Shown here in pieces: positions 17,733 through 26,301 of a stretch of 64,000 nucleotides of DNA (position 1 is its first letter; each line of letters opens with the position of its first letter). The stretch covers positions 16,003-80,002 of the forward strand of contig CALDYR010000062.1 of NCBI GenBank assembly GCA_937944405.1. Reading direction: 5' to 3'. A program made the translations under genes and the position numbers. The notes beneath the pieces were generated by a model. It searched no databases. It was not told the origin of the DNA and was given only the letters and a program-made list of their open reading frames with translations. Source of the DNA: an uncultured Pirellulaceae bacterium. Lineage in GTDB: Bacteria; Planctomycetota; Planctomycetia; Pirellulales; Pirellulaceae.

Positions 17733-19904
17733 CTATCTCATCGACGCTGCGACTTCGATTTCATTGATGTGCTTTTGTGCGCTGGTTTGCAAGTTCAACT
17801 TCATCTTCATTGACCAGCGCCCCTGTTCGTCACCGCGAATGTACCAATGCGGTTGCACGCAGACCGCTTGATGGACGGCCTCGAAACCTGACTCTGATTG
17901 GCTGACCGACTGTACCGGATAGGTATAAACATGACCTACCTGTTCCATCGACAAACCTACCTCAACCCCCAACCAAAGATCGGTCAAACTGATATGGTTT
18001 GTGTTTTCGCAGTTCATCACCGCCTGCATCTGGCCAAGCTTTTCACCGGCGCTGTTGGAGAAGAAGCGATCGTCTTGGTTGTCAGGTAGTCCCGCGAAAT
18101 TAAACTCTACCCCGAAGTGCATCGTCCCATCTTGAGGCAAACCTTCGATTAAATAAGCGATCTCTACTTCTGAACTGCCGGCGGTTTGGGTCACTCCCTT
18201 GGTGATCTTCAGCGGCACGCCCCAAGCATTGCCTTCGCGCTTCAGCATAATCTGCACCCGTTGGGGCTTGCTGCGAATCTTCGCGGTGTATTCGCCGTCG
18301 GCAAAATCTCCGCGTTCGAGGGCAGTTGAGGCCATCAAATCATCAACGACAACATCTTCGTCCCAGAAATGGTCGATCAAACTTGCACGCAGACGTTGGT
18401 CGTACTGAAGACGTTCGTCTAAGCCTTCTTGTTTGAAGATCACTTGGTCGTGAATGCTGGCTGCAGTATCGTCGTTTTCATTCTCTCCACGTTTTACTTT
18501 GGCATGATAGAGTTCGGACCTGCGTTGGATTGTGGCACCCAAGTTATGCCCTACGTTCAATAGATCTAATTCGTAGATTGTGCCACCGGCGCCCGGCGAG
18601 ATCCAAGTCGTAATCTGTTCGTTCGCCAAACGAATTTCCGCCCGCCCATCAAAGTTGTAGTCTTCGGTCGTAGCTTCAATCCAATGTTCAGGCCGCCCCA
18701 TACCCTTTTCTAATAATCGATCGGCGACCAACAAATGCTGATAGACAGCGTTACGCAAATGCGGCAGATAGATACCACCAAACGCGCCGTGCCAATAACT
18801 GCAATTGCATTGCCCCTGATACAGGTGATCTTCGGCGCTTGCCAGCACCGCAGCGTCAATGCCTTTTGCGGTCGCGCGTTTGAGCAGCCCACTGACGTAC
18901 ATCATGCGCGAGTACATATGATTGGTTTCGGGATACTTGACTTTGAAGTTTCGCCAAAAACCGCCCGAGAGAAAGGACTGAATCTGTTTGAAGTTGGGTT
19001 GATGTTCAATTTCGTGGATCAAGTCATCATGTTCGATCTGCCGATTGACTGGCAACGCCCATTCGATCATTTCCCGATAACTGGCATCGGGCAAATAGAT
19101 TTTGCCACGTGGAGCGGTCGTGTCGACCGCATGCCCTAGGGTCGTCGTGGCCAGCCAATCTCGATTATCGGTAAGGGCTTGGAAAAAGTTTTTCAGCCAA
19201 CCTTTTTCATAAACGTGCTCTTTGGTATTGGGCCAAGTCCCGAACTTTTCACCATCGTCGCCAAAGACAAGAACCGCCCCGGGCGTTTTCTCAGCCCACT
19301 GCCGACAGTAATCGATCGTGTCCTGCGGTTCATGAAACGGAAGCAGATATCGCAAACGTTCGCTGCCGGGGAACACTCGCACGGTTTTGCCTTCGTCCTC
19401 TACGATGTAGTATCCTGAAAGCTGGTCGTCCCGCAGACCCGCGCGGCGGAAATGAAAATCATCCAACACGGTGTAGGAAATGTCTGCCGCACTAATTGCC
19501 GAAGCAAGGCTGGACTCCCAAACGCGTTCGGGAATCCACATGCCGTTTACTTTTTCGCAGACGCGTTGCTCAAGCCATTGCGAGAAACGGGTAATCTGTC
19601 CCACACGGTCGCGGGTGGGAATCATCGTCAAAATGGGTTCGTAGAAAGCGCCACCAACGATCTCGATGCGCCCTTGGCTGACCAAGTTAGCGACGCGACT
19701 GAGGTATTCCGGGTGAGCTTTCTCCAGCCACTTCATCAACGGACCGCTGGTGTGCAGCGAAATACTCAAGTCTGTGAACGGCTCAAAAACTTCCAAAAAT
19801 GGCAAATAACTGTCTTGGTAGGCCTGTTCGAAGACGCCATCGAAGTTGCCCACTGGCTGATGATTATGCAGAACAAGGCAAAGTTGGACTTGGGGACCGC
19901 TCAT
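17733..19904 (-). CDS. GH57 4-alpha-glucanotransferase/alpha-amylase-type enzyme
   Basis: A 723-residue cytoplasmic glycoside hydrolase of family 57. The conserved regions are readable: HNHQPVG (residues 13-19), GGAFYEPIL (84-92), MWIPERVWE with the nucleophile E126, and FGDDGEKFG with the acid/base D216 or D217. The part after about residue 300 matches the DUF1925/DUF1926 accessory domains of 4-alpha-glucanotransferases of the Thermococcus litoralis type, including an N-terminally placed catalytic barrel and a C-terminal beta-sandwich. It would transfer or trim alpha-1,4-glucan chains. It is last in a minus-strand series with glgA and a GalT-like gene, consistent with glycogen metabolism. 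The start is the ATG ending at 19904. Confidence 0.88.
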   Translation of the reverse strand: MSGPQVQLCLVLHNHQPVGNFDGVFEQAYQDSYLPFLEVFEPFTDLSISLHTSGPLMKWLEKAHPEYLSRVANLVSQGRIEIVGGAFYEPILTMIPTRDRVGQITRFSQWLEQRVCEKVNGMWIPERVWESSLASAISAADISYTVLDDFHFRRAGLRDDQLSGYYIVEDEGKTVRVFPGSERLRYLLPFHEPQDTIDYCRQWAEKTPGAVLVFGDDGEKFGTWPNTKEHVYEKGWLKNFFQALTDNRDWLATTTLGHAVDTTAPRGKIYLPDASYREMIEWALPVNRQIEHDDLIHEIEHQPNFKQIQSFLSGGFWRNFKVKYPETNHMYSRMMYVSGLLKRATAKGIDAAVLASAEDHLYQGQCNCSYWHGAFGGIYLPHLRNAVYQHLLVADRLLEKGMGRPEHWIEATTEDYNFDGRAEIRLANEQITTWISPGAGGTIYELDLLNVGHNLGATIQRRSELYHAKVKRGENENDDTAASIHDQVIFKQEGLDERLQYDQRLRASLIDHFWDEDVVVDDLMASTALERGDFADGEYTAKIRSKPQRVQIMLKREGNAWGVPLKITKGVTQTAGSSEVEIAYLIEGLPQDGTMHFGVEFNFAGLPDNQDDRFFSNSAGEKLGQMQAVMNCENTNHISLTDLWLGVEVGLSMEQVGHVYTYPVQSVSQSESGFEAVHQAVCVQPHWYIRGDEQGRWSMKMKLNLQTSAQKHINEIEVAASMR

Positions 19905-20150
19905 AGTTTCGCTGCGGGAATCGGTATTTGTTGACGGGGCCTATCGACGTGGTTAATCGAACGAATTTCCTAATTAAGTCGATTCGATCAGAAAACCGGA
20001 ACACCCTCAACCTACCGATTTTCAGAATTAGTTGTACCCGATTTGTGCCCCTTCCATAGGTGCTTTGCGATCAGGTTTGCAAAAAGTAGCAATCTGACTT
20101 AACGACCCGATCGGGACGATCATCAAACTTTGACATCGCCCGTTTTCAGG

Positions 20151-21218
20151 CTAACTTCGTAAACGCTTGGCGGCTAACTCGGGGGCGATGGGATTGACCC
20201 ACACATCGGTGCCCAATTCAAATCCCGCCGCACGTGTCGTGCGCGGGAAGAACTCCATGTACCAATGGTCAGCCGCCATCTGACCAAAGGGCGCCATGTG
20301 CATTAAGAAATTATACGATGGGTTATCCAACGCCTCCTCCAAACGACGAATCACGTCGCGACTCATATACGCCAGTTCGTCGCGCACATCTTCGTCAATT
20401 TCTAAAAAGGACACGCTGGGGTCGTTAGGTACGATCCACACTTGAAACGGAAACCGGCTGGCATAGGGGCAAACGACCGTGAAATACTTCGCCTGATAAA
20501 TGATTCGCGTCTTCTTCGCAATCTCCCACTTCAGCAACGCCGACATCAATGTTTCTTTGTGACTGTCCAGATGCAATCGATTCCGTTCGACTCGATTCTT
20601 CAGATGATCACTGATCACCGGGGAACCAATCAGCTGCAAGTGGATATGTTCCAGCGACGCCCCGGCTTCCGATCGGCAGTTCATAAACAACATGGCATGT
20701 TTGGCAACATTGCAATCGCGCAGTGTATTGAGCCGATCTTGGTTGGCCCGGAACAGAACCTTTAACTCGTTGTCGTATAATGAACTAACGCTTGAAATAT
20801 GCCGCCGCGAGGGAATAATTAACTCCTGCGGCCCGGGCAACGCCGAACGGATGTAGGGCCCATGAGCGACCTTTCCCGCGCCAACCTCCAATGGGTTGTC
20901 TTGGCCTTCTTCGGCATCCTGTTTACGTTCAACAAGGCTGTCAATCGAACCGAACGCCGCGTACTTATTGGACACCACGCGCGTTGACCAGCCTTCGTTT
21001 TCGTTGCCGTGTTCGTCCACATTGGAATCCACCTGGCTACCATCGCTGGCGTACATGATGTTTGTCGGTGGCGTTTCCTGTTCGTTACCCCCGCAAAACG
21101 GACAAATCAAACGCTTCCTCACACGCTCCGCTGACAGGAACTCGACAGGCCGGTTGTTCCGGTTACCCGCAATCACAGTCCAGTGCCCCGAGACGGGATC
21201 AAAGCGAAGATCAGACAT
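20151..21218 (-). CDS. galT: Galactose-1-phosphate uridylyltransferase-like nucleotidyl transferase (HIT superfamily)
   Basis: A 355-residue GalT-type enzyme, which transfers a nucleoside monophosphate between sugar phosphates through a covalent histidine. Visible features are the zinc cysteines C39 and C42 in CPFCGG and the active site GASLEHIHLQLIG, with H191, H193 and Q195; H193 would carry the nucleotide. The second residue of the triad is isoleucine instead of the usual proline (HPHxQ). The C-terminal half keeps PYASRFPFQVWIVP and a second histidine region. There is no galK or galE nearby. It lies between glgA and a GH57 enzyme, so an adenylyl or uridylyl transfer serving glycogen synthesis is as likely as the Leloir pathway. 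The symbol follows the family name only. Confidence 0.8.
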   Translation of the reverse strand: MSDLRFDPVSGHWTVIAGNRNNRPVEFLSAERVRKRLICPFCGGNEQETPPTNIMYASDGSQVDSNVDEHGNENEGWSTRVVSNKYAAFGSIDSLVERKQDAEEGQDNPLEVGAGKVAHGPYIRSALPGPQELIIPSRRHISSVSSLYDNELKVLFRANQDRLNTLRDCNVAKHAMLFMNCRSEAGASLEHIHLQLIGSPVISDHLKNRVERNRLHLDSHKETLMSALLKWEIAKKTRIIYQAKYFTVVCPYASRFPFQVWIVPNDPSVSFLEIDEDVRDELAYMSRDVIRRLEEALDNPSYNFLMHMAPFGQMAADHWYMEFFPRTTRAAGFELGTDVWVNPIAPELAAKRLRS

Positions 21219-21393
21219 GCCGAATTTACATTTGATTAAAGTTAAGATTCGAAAGTGACCTTAACCTTAAGCTCAAAAACCGGCAATCGCAACGAAATAC
21301 TTTACCGCAGGTTAAAAGGACGCCAATTAAGATCGCGATCGGGAACTCTGTTGCGGGATATGGTTTCCCCAAAAAAAGCGTCTTTTCGCAAGC

Positions 21394-21424
21394 TAAAAAC
21401 CAAAACCAAAACCAAAACCAAAAG
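21394..21424 (-). repeat. Short hexanucleotide microsatellite
   Basis: About five copies of AAAACC (GGTTTT on the other strand) lie in the 228-base gap between glgA and the GalT-like gene, just after the glgA stop codon. It could vary in length by slippage. No function is evident. Confidence 0.7.
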
Positions 21425-21446
21425 CCAATTTGTCAACCTTCAAAAT

Positions 21447-22940
21447 TCAAGGCGAAATTGGATGACCTTGTTTGCGTTCTATGGTTTTTCGATAAAGGCG
21501 TTCGTACGCCCTGGCGCTGACCGCCCAAGACCAATCGCGTTGGATTCCAGCCCTGACCAAATTATTCCAATTTTCTTTATCGAAACGATACATTTGGATT
21601 GCCCGAGACAACGCTCGTTCTAATTCGATCGCGGTGAAACCATCGAACGAAAAACCGTTGGCGGTTCCTGCGGCGATCGTCTGTAGACTTGCATCTACAA
21701 CGGTATCGGCCAAACCACCGGTGCGTCGTACAACTGGAACCGTCCCGTAGGCCATCGAATACATCTGATTCAGACCGCAAGGCTCATATTCACTGGGCAT
21801 GGCGAAGATATCCGCACCGGCTTCGATTTGATGCGCCAGTTCGTTTGAGAAACCAAGCTGCAATCCTAATTTATGTGGGTGGTTTTGGTACAAACTGGTC
21901 AACGCGGCGTGAAACTCAGGGGCACCGGTTCCCAACACGACCCACTGCACATCAGTCGTTTCCAACCACCGTTGCATCACCTGCAAAATCAGCGACCAAC
22001 CCTTCTGTGTTGCCAGTCGGCCAACAATACCGATCATCGGCGTGCTGGAATTTTGTTCCAGACCAAAGTAATTCTGCAAGTGCTTTTTACATTCCGACTT
22101 ACCCCGAGGCCAATCATCGGCAGAAAACTTCGCCGGAATCAGTTCGTCGATCGAGGGGTTCCACTGCGTCACGTCGATACCATTGAGAATACCCGAGAGC
22201 ACATTGGCTCTGCGTTGTAACACTCCCTCTAAACCACAGCCTTGTTCGGCGCCCTGTATCTCTTGCGCATAAGTCGGGCTAACGGTGTTGATCGAATCAG
22301 CGAACACGATCCCCGTCTTCAACAAATTGAGACGATCAAAGAACTCCATCTGCAAATAGTTGTAGTACTTCCAATCCAACCCCGTCAGCGGCATCGTGCT
22401 TGACGGATACGTCCCTTGATAAGCCAAATTATGGATCGTGATCAAACTGGCGATGTTTTCGTATAGCGGATTGGATTCGTATTCCACTTTCAACAGGGCT
22501 GGAATCAGTCCGGTCTGCCAATCGTTGCAATGAATGAGGTCAGGTTTTAGATCCAATAACCGGACCGATTCCAGCACCGCGCGACTGAAGAAGATAAACC
22601 TTTGAGCGTTATCTTCGTAGTCGACACCCTTTTCGCCGTACAGCGATTCGCGATCAAAGTAATCATCGTTAGTGACCGAGTAAACCTTGACATTGCTACC
22701 GGGCAGCGTCGTGACCAATAATTCCCCCGGCACCAGTTGATTGCCGATGGGAATTTCCAGATCTATGCCGGTTTTCTGCACGCTGAATTCGCCGTAATTA
22801 ACCGCTCGGTAGCCGGGCATAAAAACGGTGATCTGATGCCCCAATTGTTCCAATTGACTCGGAAGGGCACCACACACATCGGCCAGCCCTCCGGTTTTGG
22901 CGTACGGCACGACTTCACTGCTGGCTACGATAATGTTCAT
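21447..22940 (-). CDS. glgA: Glycogen (starch) synthase, GT5 family
   Basis: A 497-residue GT-B glycosyltransferase that adds glucose from ADP-glucose (or UDP-glucose) to alpha-1,4-glucan. The N-terminal KTGGLADVCGALP is the nucleotide-sugar binding motif of GlgA, and the C-terminal EPCGLNQMYSMAYGTVPVVRRTGGLADTV is the second GT5 signature. HCNDWQTGLIP is also conserved. Length is normal. The ATG at 22940 is preceded by an adjacent in-frame TTG. It is the first of three minus-strand genes (glgA, GalT-like, GH57) that probably form a transcription unit; no glgC, glgB or glgP is in the window. Confidence 0.93.
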   Translation of the reverse strand: MNIIVASSEVVPYAKTGGLADVCGALPSQLEQLGHQITVFMPGYRAVNYGEFSVQKTGIDLEIPIGNQLVPGELLVTTLPGSNVKVYSVTNDDYFDRESLYGEKGVDYEDNAQRFIFFSRAVLESVRLLDLKPDLIHCNDWQTGLIPALLKVEYESNPLYENIASLITIHNLAYQGTYPSSTMPLTGLDWKYYNYLQMEFFDRLNLLKTGIVFADSINTVSPTYAQEIQGAEQGCGLEGVLQRRANVLSGILNGIDVTQWNPSIDELIPAKFSADDWPRGKSECKKHLQNYFGLEQNSSTPMIGIVGRLATQKGWSLILQVMQRWLETTDVQWVVLGTGAPEFHAALTSLYQNHPHKLGLQLGFSNELAHQIEAGADIFAMPSEYEPCGLNQMYSMAYGTVPVVRRTGGLADTVVDASLQTIAAGTANGFSFDGFTAIELERALSRAIQMYRFDKENWNNLVRAGIQRDWSWAVSARAYERLYRKTIERKQGHPISP

Positions 22941-23017
22941 CAAGGGCTTTCAATTGGCAACGTTTCAAATTCACCGAAGCTGCAAAGTCGGCACAACGAC
23001 AAGCCCTCCGCATGGGG

Positions 23018-23050
23018 CGTGTTGCACATGGGGCATGTTGCACATTATGT
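23018..23050. repeat. Short direct repeat upstream of glgA
   Basis: Two near-identical copies of CATGGGGCGTGTTGCA occur back to back in the 230-base gap between folK and glgA, the second with one base changed. This is the region that should contain the glgA promoter on the minus strand, so the pair could be an operator; this is only a suggestion. Confidence 0.4.
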
Positions 23051-23170
23051 CGCCCGAAGATCTTAGTTTCAACAGGTCATCAAATCGAGTTCTCAAACCA
23101 GAACAGCGTCGGGAAAACTGGTCATAAGAACCAGTTTCCAATCGAAACCACTTCTACGATCGCGAGGAAA

Positions 23171-23935
23171 CTATTGCATCGCCTGGATGGCGCCACGCAC
23201 TTCGGTTTCCGATTCGCCCGGTGTCGCGCGTTCTAAAGACAACCAAGGGCCGCCAAAAATTCGTGCCGCTTGGGCAAAGCTGACCGCGCCTCCAGAGTAC
23301 ACCAACAAACGATAATCATCTAACGGATCTTCAACCTCATCAAACCCCGCAACAATTTCCCCGCTCCATTGATTTTCTCCAGCGATGCCGGCCAAGGAAG
23401 CCTCGAACACATTTTGCGCCGACGCGATATCTCCGGTCACCCACAGAATTCGGCGTTCCGATCGCTGGAGCCGGTGCGACAGATGTTTTAATGCCACCCC
23501 TGAAATCGGATCGATCCAATCGGCCGCAATTTCGATCGCGGGATCAATGACAAACTTCCGAAACGACATCCGCCGGTGCGGAACCTGCAAATCTGACCGG
23601 TCAATGACCATATCACCATACAAAATGATATCCAAATCGACCGTCCGCGGGCCCCATCGCCGTAGCCGCTGTCGTCCCAGTTTATTCTCGATTCCGCCGG
23701 TCACCTGAAACAGCGCTGCGGCTGAAAGCTGTGTTTCGATCAAGAAAACAGTATTGACGTAGTTAGCCAATGCGTTGGCCTGATCCACTTCGCCAGAAAC
23801 GGCAGCGGTAACCAACGGTTCAGCGACCGCGATTAACTCAATCTGCCCATCGGCCGCGATCAACTCCTTTGCCCGGCGCAAGCTTTGCCAGACATCGCCT
23901 ACGTTGGCACCGAAAGCAATCAACGCTTTAGGCAT
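23171..23935 (-). CDS. folK: Dihydropterin pyrophosphokinase (HPPK) with C-terminal extension
   Basis: 6-hydroxymethyl-7,8-dihydropterin pyrophosphokinase of folate synthesis. The HPPK domain covers about residues 1-165: the start ALIAFGANVGD, the signature RRWGPRTVDLDIILYG with the metal-binding aspartates, and VPHRRMSFRKFVIDP. The first part, which usually reads GLGSNLGD, is slightly changed. About 90 residues follow the domain (from SHRLQRSERR to the end), including ILWVTGDIASA and LLVYSGGAVSFAQAAR, which I cannot assign to a family. The gene appears to stand alone. The start is the ATG ending at 23935. Confidence 0.88.
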   Translation of the reverse strand: MPKALIAFGANVGDVWQSLRRAKELIAADGQIELIAVAEPLVTAAVSGEVDQANALANYVNTVFLIETQLSAAALFQVTGGIENKLGRQRLRRWGPRTVDLDIILYGDMVIDRSDLQVPHRRMSFRKFVIDPAIEIAADWIDPISGVALKHLSHRLQRSERRILWVTGDIASAQNVFEASLAGIAGENQWSGEIVAGFDEVEDPLDDYRLLVYSGGAVSFAQAARIFGGPWLSLERATPGESETEVRGAIQAMQ

Positions 23936-24695
23936 CGCATCGTTTCCAAATAGCTTGAAGATTCAGTCTTCCACGCAGGCCACGTCCACATCGAAACACC
24001 AAACAGAAAATAAAAACAGAAAAGCGACGGGCGGCATCGTGCCTGACCGTCGCCATGTCATCCAGTGCGTTAATTCGAAAATTAACCTCAAGTCCTTCGG
24101 TTGATTCAACAGTCCGCCATCGGCAGTTCCCGCCGGCCAGAACAGCTGTGAAATTCCATTTTCAACAAAATGGGTGTGGAGTCCGATCCACGACACATGG
24201 TCGCCGACTATCGCTTCCCTCAGTCGCCGCCACCCTTTACTCTCTTTCGGCTATTGCCTCCTGCAAGAACTAAGTGTTCGCATGCGGCTCAATCAAGTTG
24301 AAAAACAGCCGGTCCAAACGACCACACGTTTAAACTTCGAACTCGTGAATGTCATTTTGGGAATGTTGAAGACGTTGTCAAGCAAACAGTTTTGTTTTTC
24401 CATGGCAGCACTTCGGACAGAAAAAAAATTTTTACTTGACAGCCTTCACCCAACACAAACTTCGATCTCCGCATCTTCCACCCATGCCGAATTCTCGTTT
24501 ACACGGTTTTCGAAAAGCATGGTTTTTTCAAACAACGCAAAATCAGCAGGCGCTGTCAATCGCTATTACCTTAAAATTTATTCACCACTTGCAACCCGTT
24601 TAGAATTACCTAACAAGCGTTTAGACTGTTCAAAATTAAGTTTTTGAGACGCCGTTTTTTTTTGTATCCTTTTTTTCCTCCGTTGGGAGCTTGAC
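23936..24695. other. Intergenic stretch of 760 bases between folK and def
   Basis: No gene can be supported. On the minus strand a stem GCGACGG/CCGTCGC (24023-24052) is followed by a T-rich run, which looks like an intrinsic terminator and would end a transcript from the 24.1-24.4 kb area. On the same strand a perfect TTGACA stands near 24375-24380. A short hairpin CCATTTT/AAAATGG lies at 24155-24172. The 300 bases before def are AT-rich and include a plus-strand TTGACA near 24434. None of the standard RNA genes (RNase P, tmRNA, SRP, 6S) could be recognised. Confidence 0.45.
24005..24052 (-). terminator. Intrinsic-terminator-like hairpin on the minus strand
   Basis: GCGACGG at 24023-24029 pairs with CCGTCGC at 24046-24052 around a 16-base loop; read on the minus strand it is followed by TTTTCTGTTTTTATTTTC. 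It lies upstream of folK, so it does not end folK. It could close an unannotated transcript or insulate folK from upstream transcription. Confidence 0.5.
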
Positions 24696-25280
24696 GTGTT
24701 GGAGATCATCACTTTTCCTCACCCCACCTTACGACATAAATCCAAACCGATCACCAAAGTCGACGCGGAACTTAAGCAAATCGTTGCCGACATGTTCGAG
24801 GCGATGTACCAGGCCAAAGGCATCGGCTTGGCGGCCAATCAAGTCAATTTGCCGTTGCAGTTATTTGTTATCAACACCACCGGCAAAAAAGACAGCGGTG
24901 AAGAACAGGTGTTTATCAACCCCGTTCTGTCGGCAGCCAAAGGCGCAGCCGATGCAGACGAAGGCTGCTTGAGCCTGCCGGGCGTTGGCGGCATCGTCAG
25001 CCGACCAGAAACCATTCACGTTTCTGCCTATGACCTTCAAGGCAACCCAATCGAAATGACGGCCAAAGGATTGCTTGGACGCGCCATCCAGCACGAATTC
25101 GATCACTTGCAGGGCGTCATGTTTATCGACCGATTATCTGATTCTGAAAAACGCTTGATCCAAGAGGAAGTCGAAACTTTCGAACTTGACTTTGAGGCTC
25201 GACGAAAGGCTGGCAGCATTCCCTCCAACGAACAGATCGCCGCCCACCTAAAAGATTTCGAGACCCGGTACTGCAGCTGA
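24696..25280 (+). CDS. def: Peptide deformylase
   Basis: Removes the formyl group from new N-terminal methionines. All three motifs are present: GIGLAANQ (residues 42-49), EGCLS with the metal ligand C91, and QHEFDHLQG with H133, the catalytic E134 and H137. Length is 194 residues, with a C-terminal extension of about 25 residues after the core. The start is GTG at 24696, which gives LEIITFPHPTLR, the normal N-terminus. The gene is followed after 28 bases by fmt, the enzyme that adds the formyl group, the common def-fmt arrangement. Confidence 0.95.
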   Translation: MLEIITFPHPTLRHKSKPITKVDAELKQIVADMFEAMYQAKGIGLAANQVNLPLQLFVINTTGKKDSGEEQVFINPVLSAAKGAADADEGCLSLPGVGGIVSRPETIHVSAYDLQGNPIEMTAKGLLGRAIQHEFDHLQGVMFIDRLSDSEKRLIQEEVETFELDFEARRKAGSIPSNEQIAAHLKDFETRYCS

Positions 25281-25308
25281 AGCTATCCCCTCACCAAGAC
25301 AAACGCCA

Positions 25309-26292
25309 ATGAAACTTATTCTTTTTGGAACCGGCCCGTTTGCTGTCCCGACATTCGAGAACCTCATCCACTCCGACCACGAAATCGCCGCACTGGTGAC
25401 TCGCCCGATCGCGGACTCCGGCAAACGACGGAAAACGGCCGAAAACCCCACCCGCGACCTAGGTGCAGAACACGGACTGTTGATTCTCGACCCCGACAGC
25501 ATCAACACCGAAGATTCCATTGCCACCCTAAAATCACTTAACGCGGACCTGCTGGTGGTTTGTGACTACGGACAAATCCTCTCCAAAACAGCGCTCGCAA
25601 CTGCCGCGCTGGGGGGCATTAACCTTCACGGTTCGCTGCTGCCCATGTATCGCGGCGCCGCCCCTATTCATTGGGCCATTTACAATGGCGATACCGTCAC
25701 CGGCGTTACGATCATCCACATGACCCCGCGGCTGGATGGCGGGCCCTGCCTGATCAAGGTCGAAACCCAAATCGAACCCGAAGAAACCACCGAACTGATC
25801 GAACCGCGATTGGCGCAACTGGGCATCGACGCGGTCAACCAGTCCATCGCGATGCTGATGCAGTGGGATCGGCAATCCGAAATCGGCACCAAGCAAATAC
25901 CATCCCAAGCCACTAAAGCCCCGCGTTTGAAAAAATCCGACGGCCGCATCCTGTGGTCGCGCAGCGCTGTCGAAATAAAAAATCAAATCCGAGCATTCCA
26001 GCCATGGCCTGGCACCTTCACAACCTGGCAGCCAGCGGGAAAGCCCGAACAACGACTGATCATACACAAGGCAACCGTTGTTTCGTCGGAACGGGCGACT
26101 TCAACTCCCGGCGAAGTCATTCTGTCGAACAAAACAGATCTGATCGTCCAAACCGGAGCAGGGCAGTTAGCGTTAAACACCGTGCAACCGGCCGGAAAGA
26201 AACCAATGCCTATCGCTGATTTTTTACGCGGCAATCCACCGGCGGCCAGAAGTACGATGGGCCTACCGCCGGAAACGAAAACTAAACACTAA
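25309..26292 (+). CDS. fmt: Methionyl-tRNA formyltransferase
   Basis: Transfers a formyl group from 10-formyltetrahydrofolate to initiator Met-tRNA. The catalytic N-terminal domain shows FGTGPFAVPTFENL at the start and the signature NLHGSLLPMYRGAAPIHWAI, with the catalytic asparagine-histidine pair and the downstream aspartate in MTPRLDGG. The C-terminal OB-like domain (IRAFQPWPGTFTTW) is present. At 327 residues, length is normal. It forms a unit with def and probably with the downstream SGNH gene, whose ATG lies nine bases after the fmt stop. Confidence 0.95.
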   Translation: MKLILFGTGPFAVPTFENLIHSDHEIAALVTRPIADSGKRRKTAENPTRDLGAEHGLLILDPDSINTEDSIATLKSLNADLLVVCDYGQILSKTALATAALGGINLHGSLLPMYRGAAPIHWAIYNGDTVTGVTIIHMTPRLDGGPCLIKVETQIEPEETTELIEPRLAQLGIDAVNQSIAMLMQWDRQSEIGTKQIPSQATKAPRLKKSDGRILWSRSAVEIKNQIRAFQPWPGTFTTWQPAGKPEQRLIIHKATVVSSERATSTPGEVILSNKTDLIVQTGAGQLALNTVQPAGKKPMPIADFLRGNPPAARSTMGLPPETKTKH

Positions 26293-26301
26293 CGACGCCA
26301 A

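Noticed and set aside
21394-21424. AAAACC repeat as a CRISPR-like or telomere-like array
   Set aside because: There are only about five contiguous six-base units with no spacers; it is a microsatellite.
23963-24196. Small minus-strand protein of 77 residues upstream of folK
   Set aside because: Its frame runs through the terminator-like hairpin, and the last 25 residues are just the translated T-rich tail. No homology pattern is apparent.
24174-24647. Possible 157-codon gene on the plus strand before def
   Set aside because: Composition is unlike the neighbouring genes, no ribosome-binding site or family pattern is seen, and it crosses AT-rich promoter-like sequence.
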